From an uncultured Dehalococcoidia bacterium (GTDB taxonomy: Bacteria; Chloroflexota; Dehalococcoidia; Lucifugimonadales; UBA1127): a stretch of DNA of 64,000 bases. Made by a program: the position numbers and the translations under genes. The stretch is from assembly GCA_951812285.1 (NCBI GenBank), contig OX638292.1, positions 1,221,008-1,285,007 on the forward strand. The letters run 5' to 3'. A model generated the notes under the pieces. The model was given only the letters and a program-made list of their open reading frames with translations, had not been told where the DNA came from and made no database searches. Positions 30,415 through 38,709 of this stretch are shown here, one piece after another. Numbering within the stretch: the stretch's first letter is position 1; every line of letters begins with the position of its first letter.

Positions 30415-30427
30415 AGCGATTTGCCCT

Positions 30428-30781
30428 CTACCCGCCCAGCACGCCCGCCAGCGACTTCACCGTCGCGCCGGGGTACGTCACGCCGTCGATGACTACGATG
30501 GGGCGACGGATGAGGCGCGGCTCGCCCGACATGAGCTGCACCCGCTCGTCGTCGCTGAGTGCCGCGGGGTCGATCCCCAGCTTCTTCACCGTGGGGCTCT
30601 TGGCGGAGAACATGGCCGTCGCCGAGGACTCCGCCGCCAGCGCGCGCACCTCGTCCTCCGAGAGCCGGTCCGCGAAGAAGTCGCGCTCCGTGACCTCCAC
30701 ACCTGCCTGTGAGAGAGCCTCTCTCACTTTGCGGCAGGTGGTTCAGCGCTTCCAGGTGTAGACGTACGCTTCCTTGGCCAT
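30428..30781 (-). CDS. putative selenoprotein, ArsC/Spx-like thioredoxin-fold protein (in-frame TGA)
   Basis: 117 residues if the TGA at 30745-30743 is read as selenocysteine. The ATG at 30781 has a good ribosome-binding site (AAGGAAG, seven bases spacing), and the first codons give MAKEAYVYTWKR, then TGA, then TTCRKVREAL. ArsC/Spx-family proteins have C-x-x-C-R-K at exactly this place, so the TGA replaces the first redox cysteine (U13-T-T-C16). The downstream part keeps family features: FFADRLSEDEVRAL, FSAKSPTVKKLG, EPRLIRRPIVVIDG. A 16-bp hairpin begins two bases after the TGA and fits a bacterial SECIS; selB is about 9 kb away. Likely a thiol/selenol oxidoreductase; substrate unknown. Automated annotation would miss the first 18 residues or start at an internal codon. 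A plain nonsense mutation is the alternative, but it would not explain the hairpin. Confidence 0.82.
30700..30740 (-). promoter_or_regulatory. putative bacterial SECIS element
   Basis: On the mRNA, CACCTGCC (30740-30733) pairs with GGCAGGTG (30707-30700), and GTGAGAGA (30727-30720) pairs with TCTCTCAC (30716-30709). The two eight-base-pair stems are separated by GCAAA on one side and a single A on the other. The apical loop is GGC. The loop lies 23 bases after the TGA and begins with G, matching the published bacterial SECIS description (small loop, a G in the first two positions, 16-37 bases from UGA). Confidence 0.78.
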
Positions 30782-30823
30782 GGTGAATCTTCCTTCCCGA
30801 TCAGGAGTCTGGGTTCATTCTAC

Positions 30824-32077
30824 CTATGCTGACAAGCGGCGCTGCACCAGCGATTCCTCGTCGCCGCGGGAGCTGACGGCCCCGTTCAGCCGTGCGATAA
30901 GCAGCTCCCGCAGCAGCTCGCCGACGAACGGCCCCTCCGGCACGCCGAGCGCGAGCAGGTCGTCGCCGTTGAGGGCTGGGTGAACATGCCGGAGACGCTC
31001 GTAGTAGTCGCGGAGGCGTCCGGCGGTCACTTCTTCTTCGGTTAACACGGCCCACGCCCGCACAGCCTCAGATGCCATCCCTCCCAGTATCGAGTACACC
31101 CTGGCAGACGTGAGCCCCTCGTCCGAGAGTTCGTGCAGCCGCTCCCGTACTGTCACCGTGTCCTCGATGACCGAAGCCCACTGCGCCGGTGCGTTGATCC
31201 GCTCGGCGAACTTGGCCGCATCCTCCTTCGAGAGGTGCGTCGCCAGCAGCGCGAGGCATCCCAGCGGCCCGGCGTCCCGGATTGCGGGCGCGGCCCTCGT
31301 CATGGCCGGGCTCCACGAGAGTCCGGGCAACACGGCATTCAGCAGGCCGAAGTCCTCGGCATGGGCAAGCGCCTGCTCCGGTGCAGGCTCAGCGAGCATT
31401 CGCTCCATCTCGTGACGCACTCTGTCGGCGCTCAGCTCGGCGACCGCCCCCACGCTGCGGCGGAGGTCGGTCTCGGTCACCATGGACATGTGCAGACCCA
31501 GCCGGGGCATGTAGCGTGCGGCGCGGAAGCAGCGAGTGGGGTCGTCCTGAAAGCTCTTGTCGTGGAGGACGGCCAGGACGCGGTGCTCAATGTCCTCCAC
31601 TCCCCCGGCGTGGTCCAGAATCGTGCCGAACCGGTTGGGCGCAAGGTCGACGGCGATGGCGTTGACCGTGAAGTCCCTCCGGTACTGGTCGCCCTCGATG
31701 GTTGCCGGCCTGACCGACGGCAGCGCCCCCGGCGATTCGTACGTCTCGCGGCGGGCGGTCGCGATGTCGACGACAAGTCCGTCCACGTCCAGCTTGACGG
31801 TGCCGAACTGCGAGGGCGCGGAAACACTGCCGCCCAGCGTGCCGGCGAGCATTATCGCGAATCTCTCCGCCGCGTCCATCGTCGGCACTGTTTCCTGGAC
31901 CAGGAGGTCGGGGTCGCCCGGCCGCCGGTTCAGCAGCACGTCCCGCACCATCCCGCCGACAAGGTAGACTTGAAAACCGTTGTTGGCGCCCTGAACACCG
32001 CTCCCGACAAGGAACGCCATCAGGTGCCGGGGCAACTGCTTGCTCATCAGGCGCGCCATGTCCACGGTGTTGCTCAT
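30824..32077 (-). CDS. tRNA nucleotidyltransferase / poly(A) polymerase family protein
   Basis: Class II CCA-adding-type nucleotidyltransferase of 417 residues. I chose the ATG at 32077 because AAGGAAG lies about twelve bases upstream and homology begins just after. The head domain shows LVGGMVRD and GDPDLLVQE (the metal-binding D-x-D, here D-P-D), then RRETYESPGALPSV, YRRDFTVNAIA and the neck region DPTRCFRAARY. The C-terminal third is a helical RNA-binding region without a clear HD motif. Since tRNA-Ser here has an encoded CCA, repair of tRNA ends is a likely role; poly(A) activity cannot be excluded. The putative selenoprotein gene follows 42 bases downstream and is probably cotranscribed. 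Confidence 0.88.
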   Translation of the reverse strand: MSNTVDMARLMSKQLPRHLMAFLVGSGVQGANNGFQVYLVGGMVRDVLLNRRPGDPDLLVQETVPTMDAAERFAIMLAGTLGGSVSAPSQFGTVKLDVDGLVVDIATARRETYESPGALPSVRPATIEGDQYRRDFTVNAIAVDLAPNRFGTILDHAGGVEDIEHRVLAVLHDKSFQDDPTRCFRAARYMPRLGLHMSMVTETDLRRSVGAVAELSADRVRHEMERMLAEPAPEQALAHAEDFGLLNAVLPGLSWSPAMTRAAPAIRDAGPLGCLALLATHLSKEDAAKFAERINAPAQWASVIEDTVTVRERLHELSDEGLTSARVYSILGGMASEAVRAWAVLTEEEVTAGRLRDYYERLRHVHPALNGDDLLALGVPEGPFVGELLRELLIARLNGAVSSRGDEESLVQRRLSA

Positions 32078-32162
32078 CCTGGACTTCCTTTGCTGGCCGC
32101 GATTCGGGGCATCTATCAACATTTCAACACAGCAGGGAACGGCATTCAAGACATTGACACAC

Positions 32163-33404
32163 TCATTGCGCACGGCGTAGGGCTGGCTGAAAGATGCCGA
32201 TGAACAGGATGATCAGAAACCCAAGGGACGCGGTCATGCCGAGGGCCATCGGCGCGCCATAGATCTCGGCGAGCGACCCCAGCAGCGCCATGCCGATCGG
32301 CATCCCGCCGATGCCCAGCGCGACCGCCCCCATCGCTCGACCGCGCATCTCCGGGCTCGCGTGCAGCACGGAGATCGTCGTCTGCATCGTCACGAATCCC
32401 GACACGCCAAAGCCCACGATGATCATCACAGGTATGGCCAGCTCGACCACGGGAACCTGGCTGAACACGGTCACTGAAAAGCCGAGCAGCAGGCAGCCGC
32501 CGATGAACAGGCGTCCCAGCCGTTTCAACCCCACCATGCTGGCCACGACTATTGTGCCGACCAGCGCGCCAAAGCCGTCCATGCCACTCACGATGCCCAG
32601 CAGCGCCGGCCCCACCCCATAGATGTCCCGAGCGAATACCGGCGTGATCTGGAGGTAGGGCGCGATGAAGAGGTTGATGGCCACGGTGACCAGGAAGACG
32701 TTGCGCAGCACCGGGTTGCGCAACACGTACACAAGTCCGGCCGCCAGGTCCTTGGCCACAGCGACGAGAGGGTTGCCCGCGGCTTGTGCGGGCGTTCCGC
32801 CGCGTGAGGACTCCGGCACGCGGAGCAGCGCGGCGAACCCCACCAGGTAGCAGACGGACAGGAATGCGTACGCGGCGGTCGGGTCTGCGATGGCGAGGAT
32901 ACCCCCGCCGATCCATCGCCCGACCATCTGCATGCCCGTCAGCGACGCCGCGTCGATGGCCATCGCGTTGACGACGAACCTGCCGGGCAGCAGGTCGCGG
33001 ATGAAGGCGCGGCGCACGGGAAAGTCGATCGCCCACGCGGAGCCGGTGAGCATGGCTGCCGTGTACACCATCCAAACCTGCTCGGTACCCGCCAGCAGCA
33101 CGAGGGTGAAGCCCACGGTGGCCGCAATGTTGACGGTCTGCGCAAAGAGGAGCATCCGCTTCTTGGACAGCCGGTCGCCGACGGAACCCGCGATGGGGCC
33201 GAGAATGCCCAGCGGGATGAGCCGGAAGGTGCCCACCAGCGCCACCAGCAGCGGCGAGTCCGTCAGCTCCAGCACCAGCCATCCCAGCACGATGAGGTCC
33301 ATCCAGAACGCCAGGTGCCACAGGTGCCCCGCCATCCAGAGCATCCGCCAGTCGCGGTTCACGACCGAGCGAAACGTCGGGACGCGGGCTAGAGGCCGCA
33401 GCAT
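32163..33404 (-). CDS. MFS transporter (DHA3/MFS_3 type)
   Basis: Integral membrane exporter with about 12 hydrophobic segments. The conserved loop 2-3 pattern of major facilitators appears as GSVGDRLSKKRML. The N-terminal segment FRSVVNRDWRMLWMAGHLWHLAFWMD is typical of the DHA3/EntS-like group. I placed the start at the ATG at 33404 (413 residues); the frame is open to 33497, but that part overlaps the end of the SDR gene and lacks a ribosome-binding site. Substrate unknown; such proteins often export drugs or siderophores. It lies downstream of the SDR gene in the same orientation. Confidence 0.88.
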   Translation of the reverse strand: MLRPLARVPTFRSVVNRDWRMLWMAGHLWHLAFWMDLIVLGWLVLELTDSPLLVALVGTFRLIPLGILGPIAGSVGDRLSKKRMLLFAQTVNIAATVGFTLVLLAGTEQVWMVYTAAMLTGSAWAIDFPVRRAFIRDLLPGRFVVNAMAIDAASLTGMQMVGRWIGGGILAIADPTAAYAFLSVCYLVGFAALLRVPESSRGGTPAQAAGNPLVAVAKDLAAGLVYVLRNPVLRNVFLVTVAINLFIAPYLQITPVFARDIYGVGPALLGIVSGMDGFGALVGTIVVASMVGLKRLGRLFIGGCLLLGFSVTVFSQVPVVELAIPVMIIVGFGVSGFVTMQTTISVLHASPEMRGRAMGAVALGIGGMPIGMALLGSLAEIYGAPMALGMTASLGFLIILFIGIFQPALRRAQ

Positions 33405-33450
33405 GTCATACGGCGATAGCGTGGGGCCGCCAGCTTGGGGGCGTGTTGGG

Positions 33451-34287
33451 TCATTGCTGTTGCTGCTTGGCTTGTTCCATCGCCTCGCTGGCCTCACGGT
33501 TGTGCGTCGCCGGCGTCGTCACGGCGAGCCCCGCATCGACGGACAGCGTGACGCCCGTCACCCAGCGCGCCTCGTCGCTCGCCAGGTAGAGGTTCGCGTA
33601 GCCGATGTCCCACGCCGTGCCCTCGGTGCCCAGCGGCGCCGTCGTCACGCGCAGGTCCCGCAGCGAGTCCGTCATGCGCATCTCCATCCGCGGCGTGTAG
33701 ACCTGCCCCGGCGCGATGGCGTTGACGCGGATGAGGTCGCGCCCATGGTCGGACGCCATCGTCTGCGTGATGCCGATGATGGCCGTCTTGGACACCGAGT
33801 ACGCCAGCGGCGAGTGCGCCCGCAGCCCGGCGATGGACGACAGGTTGGTGATTGCGCCGCCCCCGGCCTTGATCATGTGCGGGATGGCCGCCCGGCTGGC
33901 CAGCACGATGCTCTTCACGTTGACGTCCATCACCTGGTCCCACTCCTCGATGTCCAGCGACAGCACGTCGCCCCGCGAGGAGATGCCCACGTTGTTCACG
34001 AGGACGTCGAGCCGCCCCCAGCGGTCGACGGCGGCCTGGCACATGGCGTAGCAGTCGTCCGAGTTGGTGACGTCCGCGACGAAGACCTCGGCGTCGCCGC
34101 CCTCCTCGCGGATCATGCGCACGGTGTCCTCGGCCGCCTCCTGGATGATGTCCACCACCAGCACCTTCGCGCCCTCTCGCGCAAAAAGCACGCTCGTAGC
34201 CTTCCCGTTGCCGATGCCCTCGGCAATGCTGCCGCCGCCAGTAACAACGGCGACCTTCCCTTCCATTCGTGGTCGTCTCTCCGGCAT
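33451..34287 (-). CDS. short-chain dehydrogenase/reductase
   Basis: 278 residues, NAD(P)-dependent oxidoreductase of the SDR superfamily. Visible motifs: cofactor loop VVTGGGSIAEGIG, LVNNVG (the NNAG equivalent), catalytic Ser in NLSSIAG, and Tyr-x-x-x-Lys in AYSVSKTAIIG, followed by VNAIAPGQV. I chose the ATG at 34287 because a GAGGAGG site stands just upstream; the longer open frame adds 14 residues without support. The cofactor-loop spacing is longer than the classical TGxxxGxG. Substrate not inferable. The C-terminus is a Gln-rich tail (QAKQQQQ). Confidence 0.9.
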   Translation of the reverse strand: MPERRPRMEGKVAVVTGGGSIAEGIGNGKATSVLFAREGAKVLVVDIIQEAAEDTVRMIREEGGDAEVFVADVTNSDDCYAMCQAAVDRWGRLDVLVNNVGISSRGDVLSLDIEEWDQVMDVNVKSIVLASRAAIPHMIKAGGGAITNLSSIAGLRAHSPLAYSVSKTAIIGITQTMASDHGRDLIRVNAIAPGQVYTPRMEMRMTDSLRDLRVTTAPLGTEGTAWDIGYANLYLASDEARWVTGVTLSVDAGLAVTTPATHNREASEAMEQAKQQQQ

Positions 34288-34370
34288 GGTTCCCTCCTCA
34301 CGGGCAAGTATACCTGATGGCACAGACACCTCGTCATTCCTGCGGAATCTGGAATCAAGGGGAGCGGGAA

Positions 34371-34790
34371 TCAGGAAGGAGCGCCCGCTGCCGGGCTGTC
34401 CACTAGGAGCGCTCCTTCAATCCCCGCGAGCCGGCGGTCGAAGGTGTGGAGGGGCGTGGCGCCGGCTCGCTCGGCTGCTGCAAGGATCATCAGGTCCGCG
34501 AACCCCACACCTCCCCGGCGATAGCGGCCGGCGGCGCTGGCCACGTCATCGGCGGCTTCCACGACAATGCTGTCGGTGGCTATCAACTCGACAAGCACGT
34601 CTGCAATCTGGGCGCGTGTGAATTTGTAGGCCCGCTCCAGTACCCAGACCATCTCGATCGCAACTTCCCCGCAAATGAATCCCGCGTGTTCCGGGGTCAA
34701 TCCCTCCAGCAGTGTTCGCGCGGCCGCCGCCTGCTCGGGTTCGTCATTCACGAGATACCGGACCATGACATTGGTGTCGACGGCAATCAC
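34371..34790 (-). CDS. vapC: PIN-domain toxin (VapC-like)
   Basis: 139-residue PIN-domain RNase, the toxin of a type II pair. The acidic residues are in place: Asp5 in AVDTN, Glu in GEVAIEMVWVLERA, Asp in GVGFADLMILA and a C-terminal Asp in HTFDRRL. It starts with GTG overlapping the antitoxin stop by four bases, so the two are translationally coupled. VapC toxins cleave tRNA or rRNA; the target here is unknown. Confidence 0.88.
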   Translation of the reverse strand: MIAVDTNVMVRYLVNDEPEQAAAARTLLEGLTPEHAGFICGEVAIEMVWVLERAYKFTRAQIADVLVELIATDSIVVEAADDVASAAGRYRRGGVGFADLMILAAAERAGATPLHTFDRRLAGIEGALLVDSPAAGAPS

Positions 34791-35020
34791 GAGTCGGTGG
34801 CTCCCTCGACGATCGCGCGCTCCATGTCCTCAAGGGCCATGGCCTCGCCGTTATGCCGCAATGCGCCGAAAAGTCGAGCAATTGGGCGCACGGGAATTAT
34901 CCTGACTTCACCGTCCTGGATGATGTACCGCACCCGATCGCCCGACTCAACGGAAAGAGCCTCCCGCACCGCCTTGGGCAAGGTCGTCTGTCCCTTTGAA
35001 GTGATGCCAGATTCAATCAT
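34787..35020 (-). CDS. vapB: AbrB/MazE-type antitoxin (VapB-like)
   Basis: 77 residues. The N-terminal swapped-hairpin DNA-binding domain reads SGITSKGQTTLPKAVREAL..GDRV, typical of AbrB/SpoVT-like antitoxins. The C-terminal part (ALEDMERAIVEGA) should bind the toxin. A GAGGAAA ribosome-binding site precedes the ATG. It should neutralise the PIN toxin and repress the shared promoter. Confidence 0.88.
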   Translation of the reverse strand: MIESGITSKGQTTLPKAVREALSVESGDRVRYIIQDGEVRIIPVRPIARLFGALRHNGEAMALEDMERAIVEGATDS

Positions 35021-35033
35021 GCGATTTCCTCGA

Positions 35034-35084
35034 TTGCATTACTTTTGGCAAAATATCATTACAACTCCAAGTATATCAATGCAA
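35034..35084 (-). promoter_or_regulatory. AT-rich vapBC control region with inverted repeat
   Basis: TTGCATT (35034-35040) and AATGCAA (35078-35084) form a seven-base inverted repeat around an AT-rich segment directly upstream of the antitoxin start. AbrB-type antitoxins commonly bind such repeats to autoregulate. Whether this is the operator is a guess from position. Confidence 0.3.
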
Positions 35085-35152
35085 ATTACAGCCGTACAGG
35101 CCTTCTGGCCCTGCGTATTCCTGATCCCGACGAAGGAGCGCGCTGCCCAACC

Positions 35153-36823
35153 CTACCCAAACAGCGGGTCGTCGTCCTCATCCTCCGACGCCGCCCCGTT
35201 CGAGCGGGCGACCGCCGGCCCCCGAGCCGCCGCCTCGCGTCGAGGCCTCCGACGCATGAGCGCGTCGTAGCTCGTGTCCGTGCCATAGTCGCGCACCTGC
35301 ACCGCGACGGGGATGGGCACCGCCTCGCCGAAGAACAGCGCCTGCTGCCGCGAGCGCAGCCCCGCGAGCACCGAGCGCAGCTCGCGGCTGCCCGACGCGC
35401 CCGCCATCACGGCGTCGACGTCGCGCTCGTCGTCCAGCAGGCAGCACACCTTGGTGCCGACCTGGCTCAGCACCTCCGCGTCGATGGCGCTCGGCCGCTG
35501 GTCGACGACCAGCAGCGTAACGTTGTTCTTGCGCATCTCCCGCGCGATGATGCCGAAGGGCGACTGCGAGGCCACCGCCGGGCTCAGGAACCGGTGCGCC
35601 TCCTCGATGACGATGGTGAGCGGCGTTGTCGAGCGCCCCTCACCCGCGTCCGCCGACTGCCGCTCGCGGTAGCGGTCGTGGATGCGCCGCGTCAGCAGGT
35701 TCGCCACGAGCATGTACGCGATGACGTCGTCGCCGTACCGCCCGAACTCCAGCACCACGTGCTTCCCGCGGTCGAGGTGGTCCATGATGGCGGACACCGC
35801 GTCCGCCCCCGGCGCGTCGGTCACGAAGGGCAGCCGCGTGACCCGGTTCGTCAGCCGCCGGTGCAGTGTCGCCAGCGCCGCGCCGTTCACGTTGATGCGC
35901 GCCGCCAGCTCGCCGATCTCGTCCGAGCCCTCCAACCGCAGGAACTCGCGCAGCCAGCGCCCGTCCCCGAACCTGCGACCCAGCGCGAAGGCCGCCTCCG
36001 CGGCGGCGTCGGAGATGCCGAGCGTCTCGCGGAGCGCCATGATGTCGTCGGGCGTGATCTCGCCGTAGCCGATCTCGACGTGGAAGTCGGGCTGCACGCT
36101 CGCGCCCCGCGCCCGCTGCTCGTCAAGCGCAAACACGGACACCTCGGACGGGAAGAGCTGCTTCAGCGACTTCACGCGCCTCCCGCGCTCCACGTCGCCG
36201 CCCTCCCATCCGTACTCGTTGTGCATGTCGAAGATGAGCAGCGCCGACAGGCGGCTCTGCAGCACGCCGATGAGCAGCAGCCGCGTCAGGAAACTCTTGC
36301 CCGTGCCGCTCTTTCCGAAGACGCCGTTCGAGCGTTGCAGCAGCGTCTTCAGGTCCAGGCAGACCACCGCGTCCATGTCCAGCGGCGTGCCGACGGCGAA
36401 GTTGTCGCCGCCCTCCGCGCCGAACACCTGCGCGACGTCTGCCTCCGACGCCCTCGCGGCGCGCGAGAAGTGCCCGGGCACCGTGCGAGCGGGCGCGATG
36501 TCGCCCTCCGCCCCGGCCACGCTCGGCAGCACCAGCCGCGGCCGCACAACGATGCTGCCGTACGCAGCCGTGCCCGTCAGCGCCTGCGAGACGAACGGGT
36601 CCTCGAACCCGGCGGGCGCGCTCCGCAGCCGCGAGTCCGTCGCGGCAAGCCGGACCTCGCTCACCATGCCAAAGAAACGCCGCGTCTCACCCTGGATCAC
36701 GACATAACTGCCGACGGGGATGTCCTCGACGGACGCCCCCTCGGCCAGCCGCACCTCCACGCCGTCGGTCAGCGACCCACCGACAACCGTCCCAAGCAGC
36801 GTGGGTAGCCCGTCGGAGGTCAT
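35153..36823 (-). CDS. herA: HerA-type DNA translocase/helicase
   Basis: 556-residue hexameric DNA translocase of the HerA/FtsK superfamily, which works with NurA nuclease in resecting DNA ends. A HAS-barrel occupies about residues 8-60 (LGTVVGG..VPVGSYVVIQ..). Walker A is GKSGTGKS (170-177), and Walker B with the signature Glu is TIVIEEAHRF (near 410). REMRKNN and VDQRPSAID fit the helicase arginine-finger/sensor region. The start is the ATG at 36823, overlapping the preceding gene's stop by four bases. It is last in an apparent selB-DUF429-nurA-HAS-barrel-herA unit. Confidence 0.9.
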   Translation of the reverse strand: MTSDGLPTLLGTVVGGSLTDGVEVRLAEGASVEDIPVGSYVVIQGETRRFFGMVSEVRLAATDSRLRSAPAGFEDPFVSQALTGTAAYGSIVVRPRLVLPSVAGAEGDIAPARTVPGHFSRAARASEADVAQVFGAEGGDNFAVGTPLDMDAVVCLDLKTLLQRSNGVFGKSGTGKSFLTRLLLIGVLQSRLSALLIFDMHNEYGWEGGDVERGRRVKSLKQLFPSEVSVFALDEQRARGASVQPDFHVEIGYGEITPDDIMALRETLGISDAAAEAAFALGRRFGDGRWLREFLRLEGSDEIGELAARINVNGAALATLHRRLTNRVTRLPFVTDAPGADAVSAIMDHLDRGKHVVLEFGRYGDDVIAYMLVANLLTRRIHDRYRERQSADAGEGRSTTPLTIVIEEAHRFLSPAVASQSPFGIIAREMRKNNVTLLVVDQRPSAIDAEVLSQVGTKVCCLLDDERDVDAVMAGASGSRELRSVLAGLRSRQQALFFGEAVPIPVAVQVRDYGTDTSYDALMRRRPRREAAARGPAVARSNGAASEDEDDDPLFG

Positions 36824-37413
36824 TGGATGCTCCGCAGGATGGCCTTCAGCCGCGTAACGTCGTTCGCCAGCTCCTCGGCGAGGGCGCGGGCCGCGCTCGC
36901 ACGAAATCCGTCGCCGTCCGGGCGGGCCTCCGCCGCGAGGCGCACGTTGGCCGCGATGACCTCGTCGATGGCGGGCACGCTGGCCGTCGCCAGCAGGTGC
37001 AGGTAGTCGAGTTGCTCCGAGAAGGCGCGCACGTCGGCGTCGTCGCAGCAGTACACGAAGGCGTGGATGCGCGGCGGCGCGGCCGGCAGCCGCTGCACCA
37101 GCGTTCCCGCGCGGTCGTGGCCCACCACCAGCGCCTGCAGGTGCGTAGCCAGCAGCCGCGCGATCTGCGGGTTGTTGCGGTACACCGAGGCCTCGTCCGG
37201 CTCGCCCGCGCCGCGTGCCGCAACGCGCCGCCCCGGGTCGAGCGCCGCAGTCGTCACGCTGTACACGACGCCATACACCGCCGGATCGCCCACGCGCACC
37301 AGCGCCCCAAGCGGCGGCGCGCCGTAGAGCGTGTAGCACTCGGCTGCGAACTCGGTGGAGCCGGCCTCCACCACCTCGCCGATGCGGGCCTCAGCTTGGG
37401 GGGCAGTCGTCAA
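36820..37413 (-). CDS. HAS-barrel-like protein between nurA and herA
   Basis: 197 residues, starting with TTG (site CGAGG about seven bases upstream). The first 55 residues (RIGEVVEAGSTEFAAECYTL ... GALVRVGD ... YGVVYSV) have the pattern of the HAS-barrel that sits at the N-terminus of HerA helicases. The rest is mostly helical and ends in NDVTRLKAILRSIQ. It has no ATPase motif. Its position between nurA and herA, overlapping the latter by four bases, suggests a third subunit or adaptor of the HerA-NurA machine. I recognise no named family beyond the HAS-barrel resemblance. Confidence 0.75.
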   Translation of the reverse strand: MTTAPQAEARIGEVVEAGSTEFAAECYTLYGAPPLGALVRVGDPAVYGVVYSVTTAALDPGRRVAARGAGEPDEASVYRNNPQIARLLATHLQALVVGHDRAGTLVQRLPAAPPRIHAFVYCCDDADVRAFSEQLDYLHLLATASVPAIDEVIAANVRLAAEARPDGDGFRASAARALAEELANDVTRLKAILRSIQ

Positions 37414-37446
37414 TGCGGTACCTCGACGGGGATTGCGTGCGGGGGT

Positions 37447-38673
37447 CTAGACCCAGGGTCGGCGCTTGGTGCGCTGCTTTTGGGAAGTGTACACGGGCAA
37501 CCCGCGCTCCTCTAGGGCGCGCTCCACCATGTTTCGGAAGGCTTCCCGGTCCGCGCCCGTGACGACGGCCTGCTCGTGCGCCTCCTGCAGCGCAACGGGG
37601 TAGCCCGCTCCGCGCCGCGCGTTGTCGACGACCAGCGCGTGCGCCAGCGATAGCGACGCCGGGTCGAGCGCCACCCACGCCGGAACCTCGACGCGGCCGA
37701 TCTCCTCCTCCACGTTCACGTAGAAGAAGTGGACCCGGTGCGCCCCGTAGGCGTCGCGTGCGACGGGCGAGCGGCTCGCGAACACCGCCGAGCGCTGCCC
37801 CGGCGCCAGCGTCCGCTCGAAGAGCTCGCGGTCCGTCAACCCGTGCGCCGCGTCGCACCGGCGCGTGCCCGGCACGAGCGCGCGACAGTGCGTCTGACAA
37901 TGCCCGACGGGGTCGAGGTCGCACAGCCCCAGGCGCAGCAGGTTCACCACCTCCGTGCTGTTGGGTAGGCTGATGTACGACCCGACCGCCACCTGCCGGC
38001 GCGCACTCACGTCGCGGATGCGCTCCAGCGCCGACAGCAGCCCGTCATCGAGGAGCTGCTCGCGAACGTAGTCCGGGTAGCGTCCACGAGGCGGCAGCTC
38101 GCCGCCGAGCTCCCACAGCACCAGCGTCCCGTCCAGCAGCGCCAGTGTCGGCAGCCCGCTGTCGTCCGCCTCCACGGCCTCGGCGAGCGCCATCGCCTCC
38201 TCCACCGTCCGCACAAGCCCCATCAGCGCGCCCTCCACCGCCTGCCGCGCCGACGGAGTGTCCGGGTCCCGCAGGAACAGCTCCGCGTCCGACGTCCGCA
38301 GCCGCGGCCGGCTGAACAGCTCCGCGTCGGCCCCCGCGCCGTACGTCAGCCGGCAACCGCCGATGTTGACGAGCGCGCACCGCAGCGGCAGATGCCGGTT
38401 CACGTCGATGTGCGAGCCGTCCGTCGCAACAACGCTGAAGTCGTCTGGCACAGCCGGCGCGTCAAACACCGAACCCGGCGGCTCGACGGCCTCGGCGGGC
38501 AGAAACGCCAGCAACCCCTGCGCCTCCTCGACTCGAGCGTTCAGCGTCGCGGCGTCGCCATCCCGCAGCGCCGCGAGCACGGCTTCCATCCGCCGCTCCC
38601 GCGCCGAGCCAAAGTCGGCAATCGCGACGGCAGCGTCAATCTGCGCAGCAGTCCGGTACAGGTCCAAGGCCAT
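37447..38673 (-). CDS. nurA: NurA-domain nuclease
   Basis: 408 residues with the NurA fold, a 5'-3' nuclease partner of HerA. The conserved acidic motifs are VVATDGSHID (about residues 80-89) and TLALLDGTLVLWEL (near 177), plus the late VVDNARRGAGYP. A helical N-terminal region precedes them. It has a good ribosome-binding site (GCGGAGG) before the ATG at 38673. It lies 33 bases upstream of the HAS-barrel gene, in line with herA. HerA-NurA is best known from archaea and also occurs in Deinococcus-Thermus and some other bacteria. Confidence 0.85.
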   Translation of the reverse strand: MALDLYRTAAQIDAAVAIADFGSARERRMEAVLAALRDGDAATLNARVEEAQGLLAFLPAEAVEPPGSVFDAPAVPDDFSVVATDGSHIDVNRHLPLRCALVNIGGCRLTYGAGADAELFSRPRLRTSDAELFLRDPDTPSARQAVEGALMGLVRTVEEAMALAEAVEADDSGLPTLALLDGTLVLWELGGELPPRGRYPDYVREQLLDDGLLSALERIRDVSARRQVAVGSYISLPNSTEVVNLLRLGLCDLDPVGHCQTHCRALVPGTRRCDAAHGLTDRELFERTLAPGQRSAVFASRSPVARDAYGAHRVHFFYVNVEEEIGRVEVPAWVALDPASLSLAHALVVDNARRGAGYPVALQEAHEQAVVTGADREAFRNMVERALEERGLPVYTSQKQRTKRRPWV

Positions 38674-38709
38674 GTGAATGCCTCCGCTTGGGATGCACGG
38701 TGGACGGGT

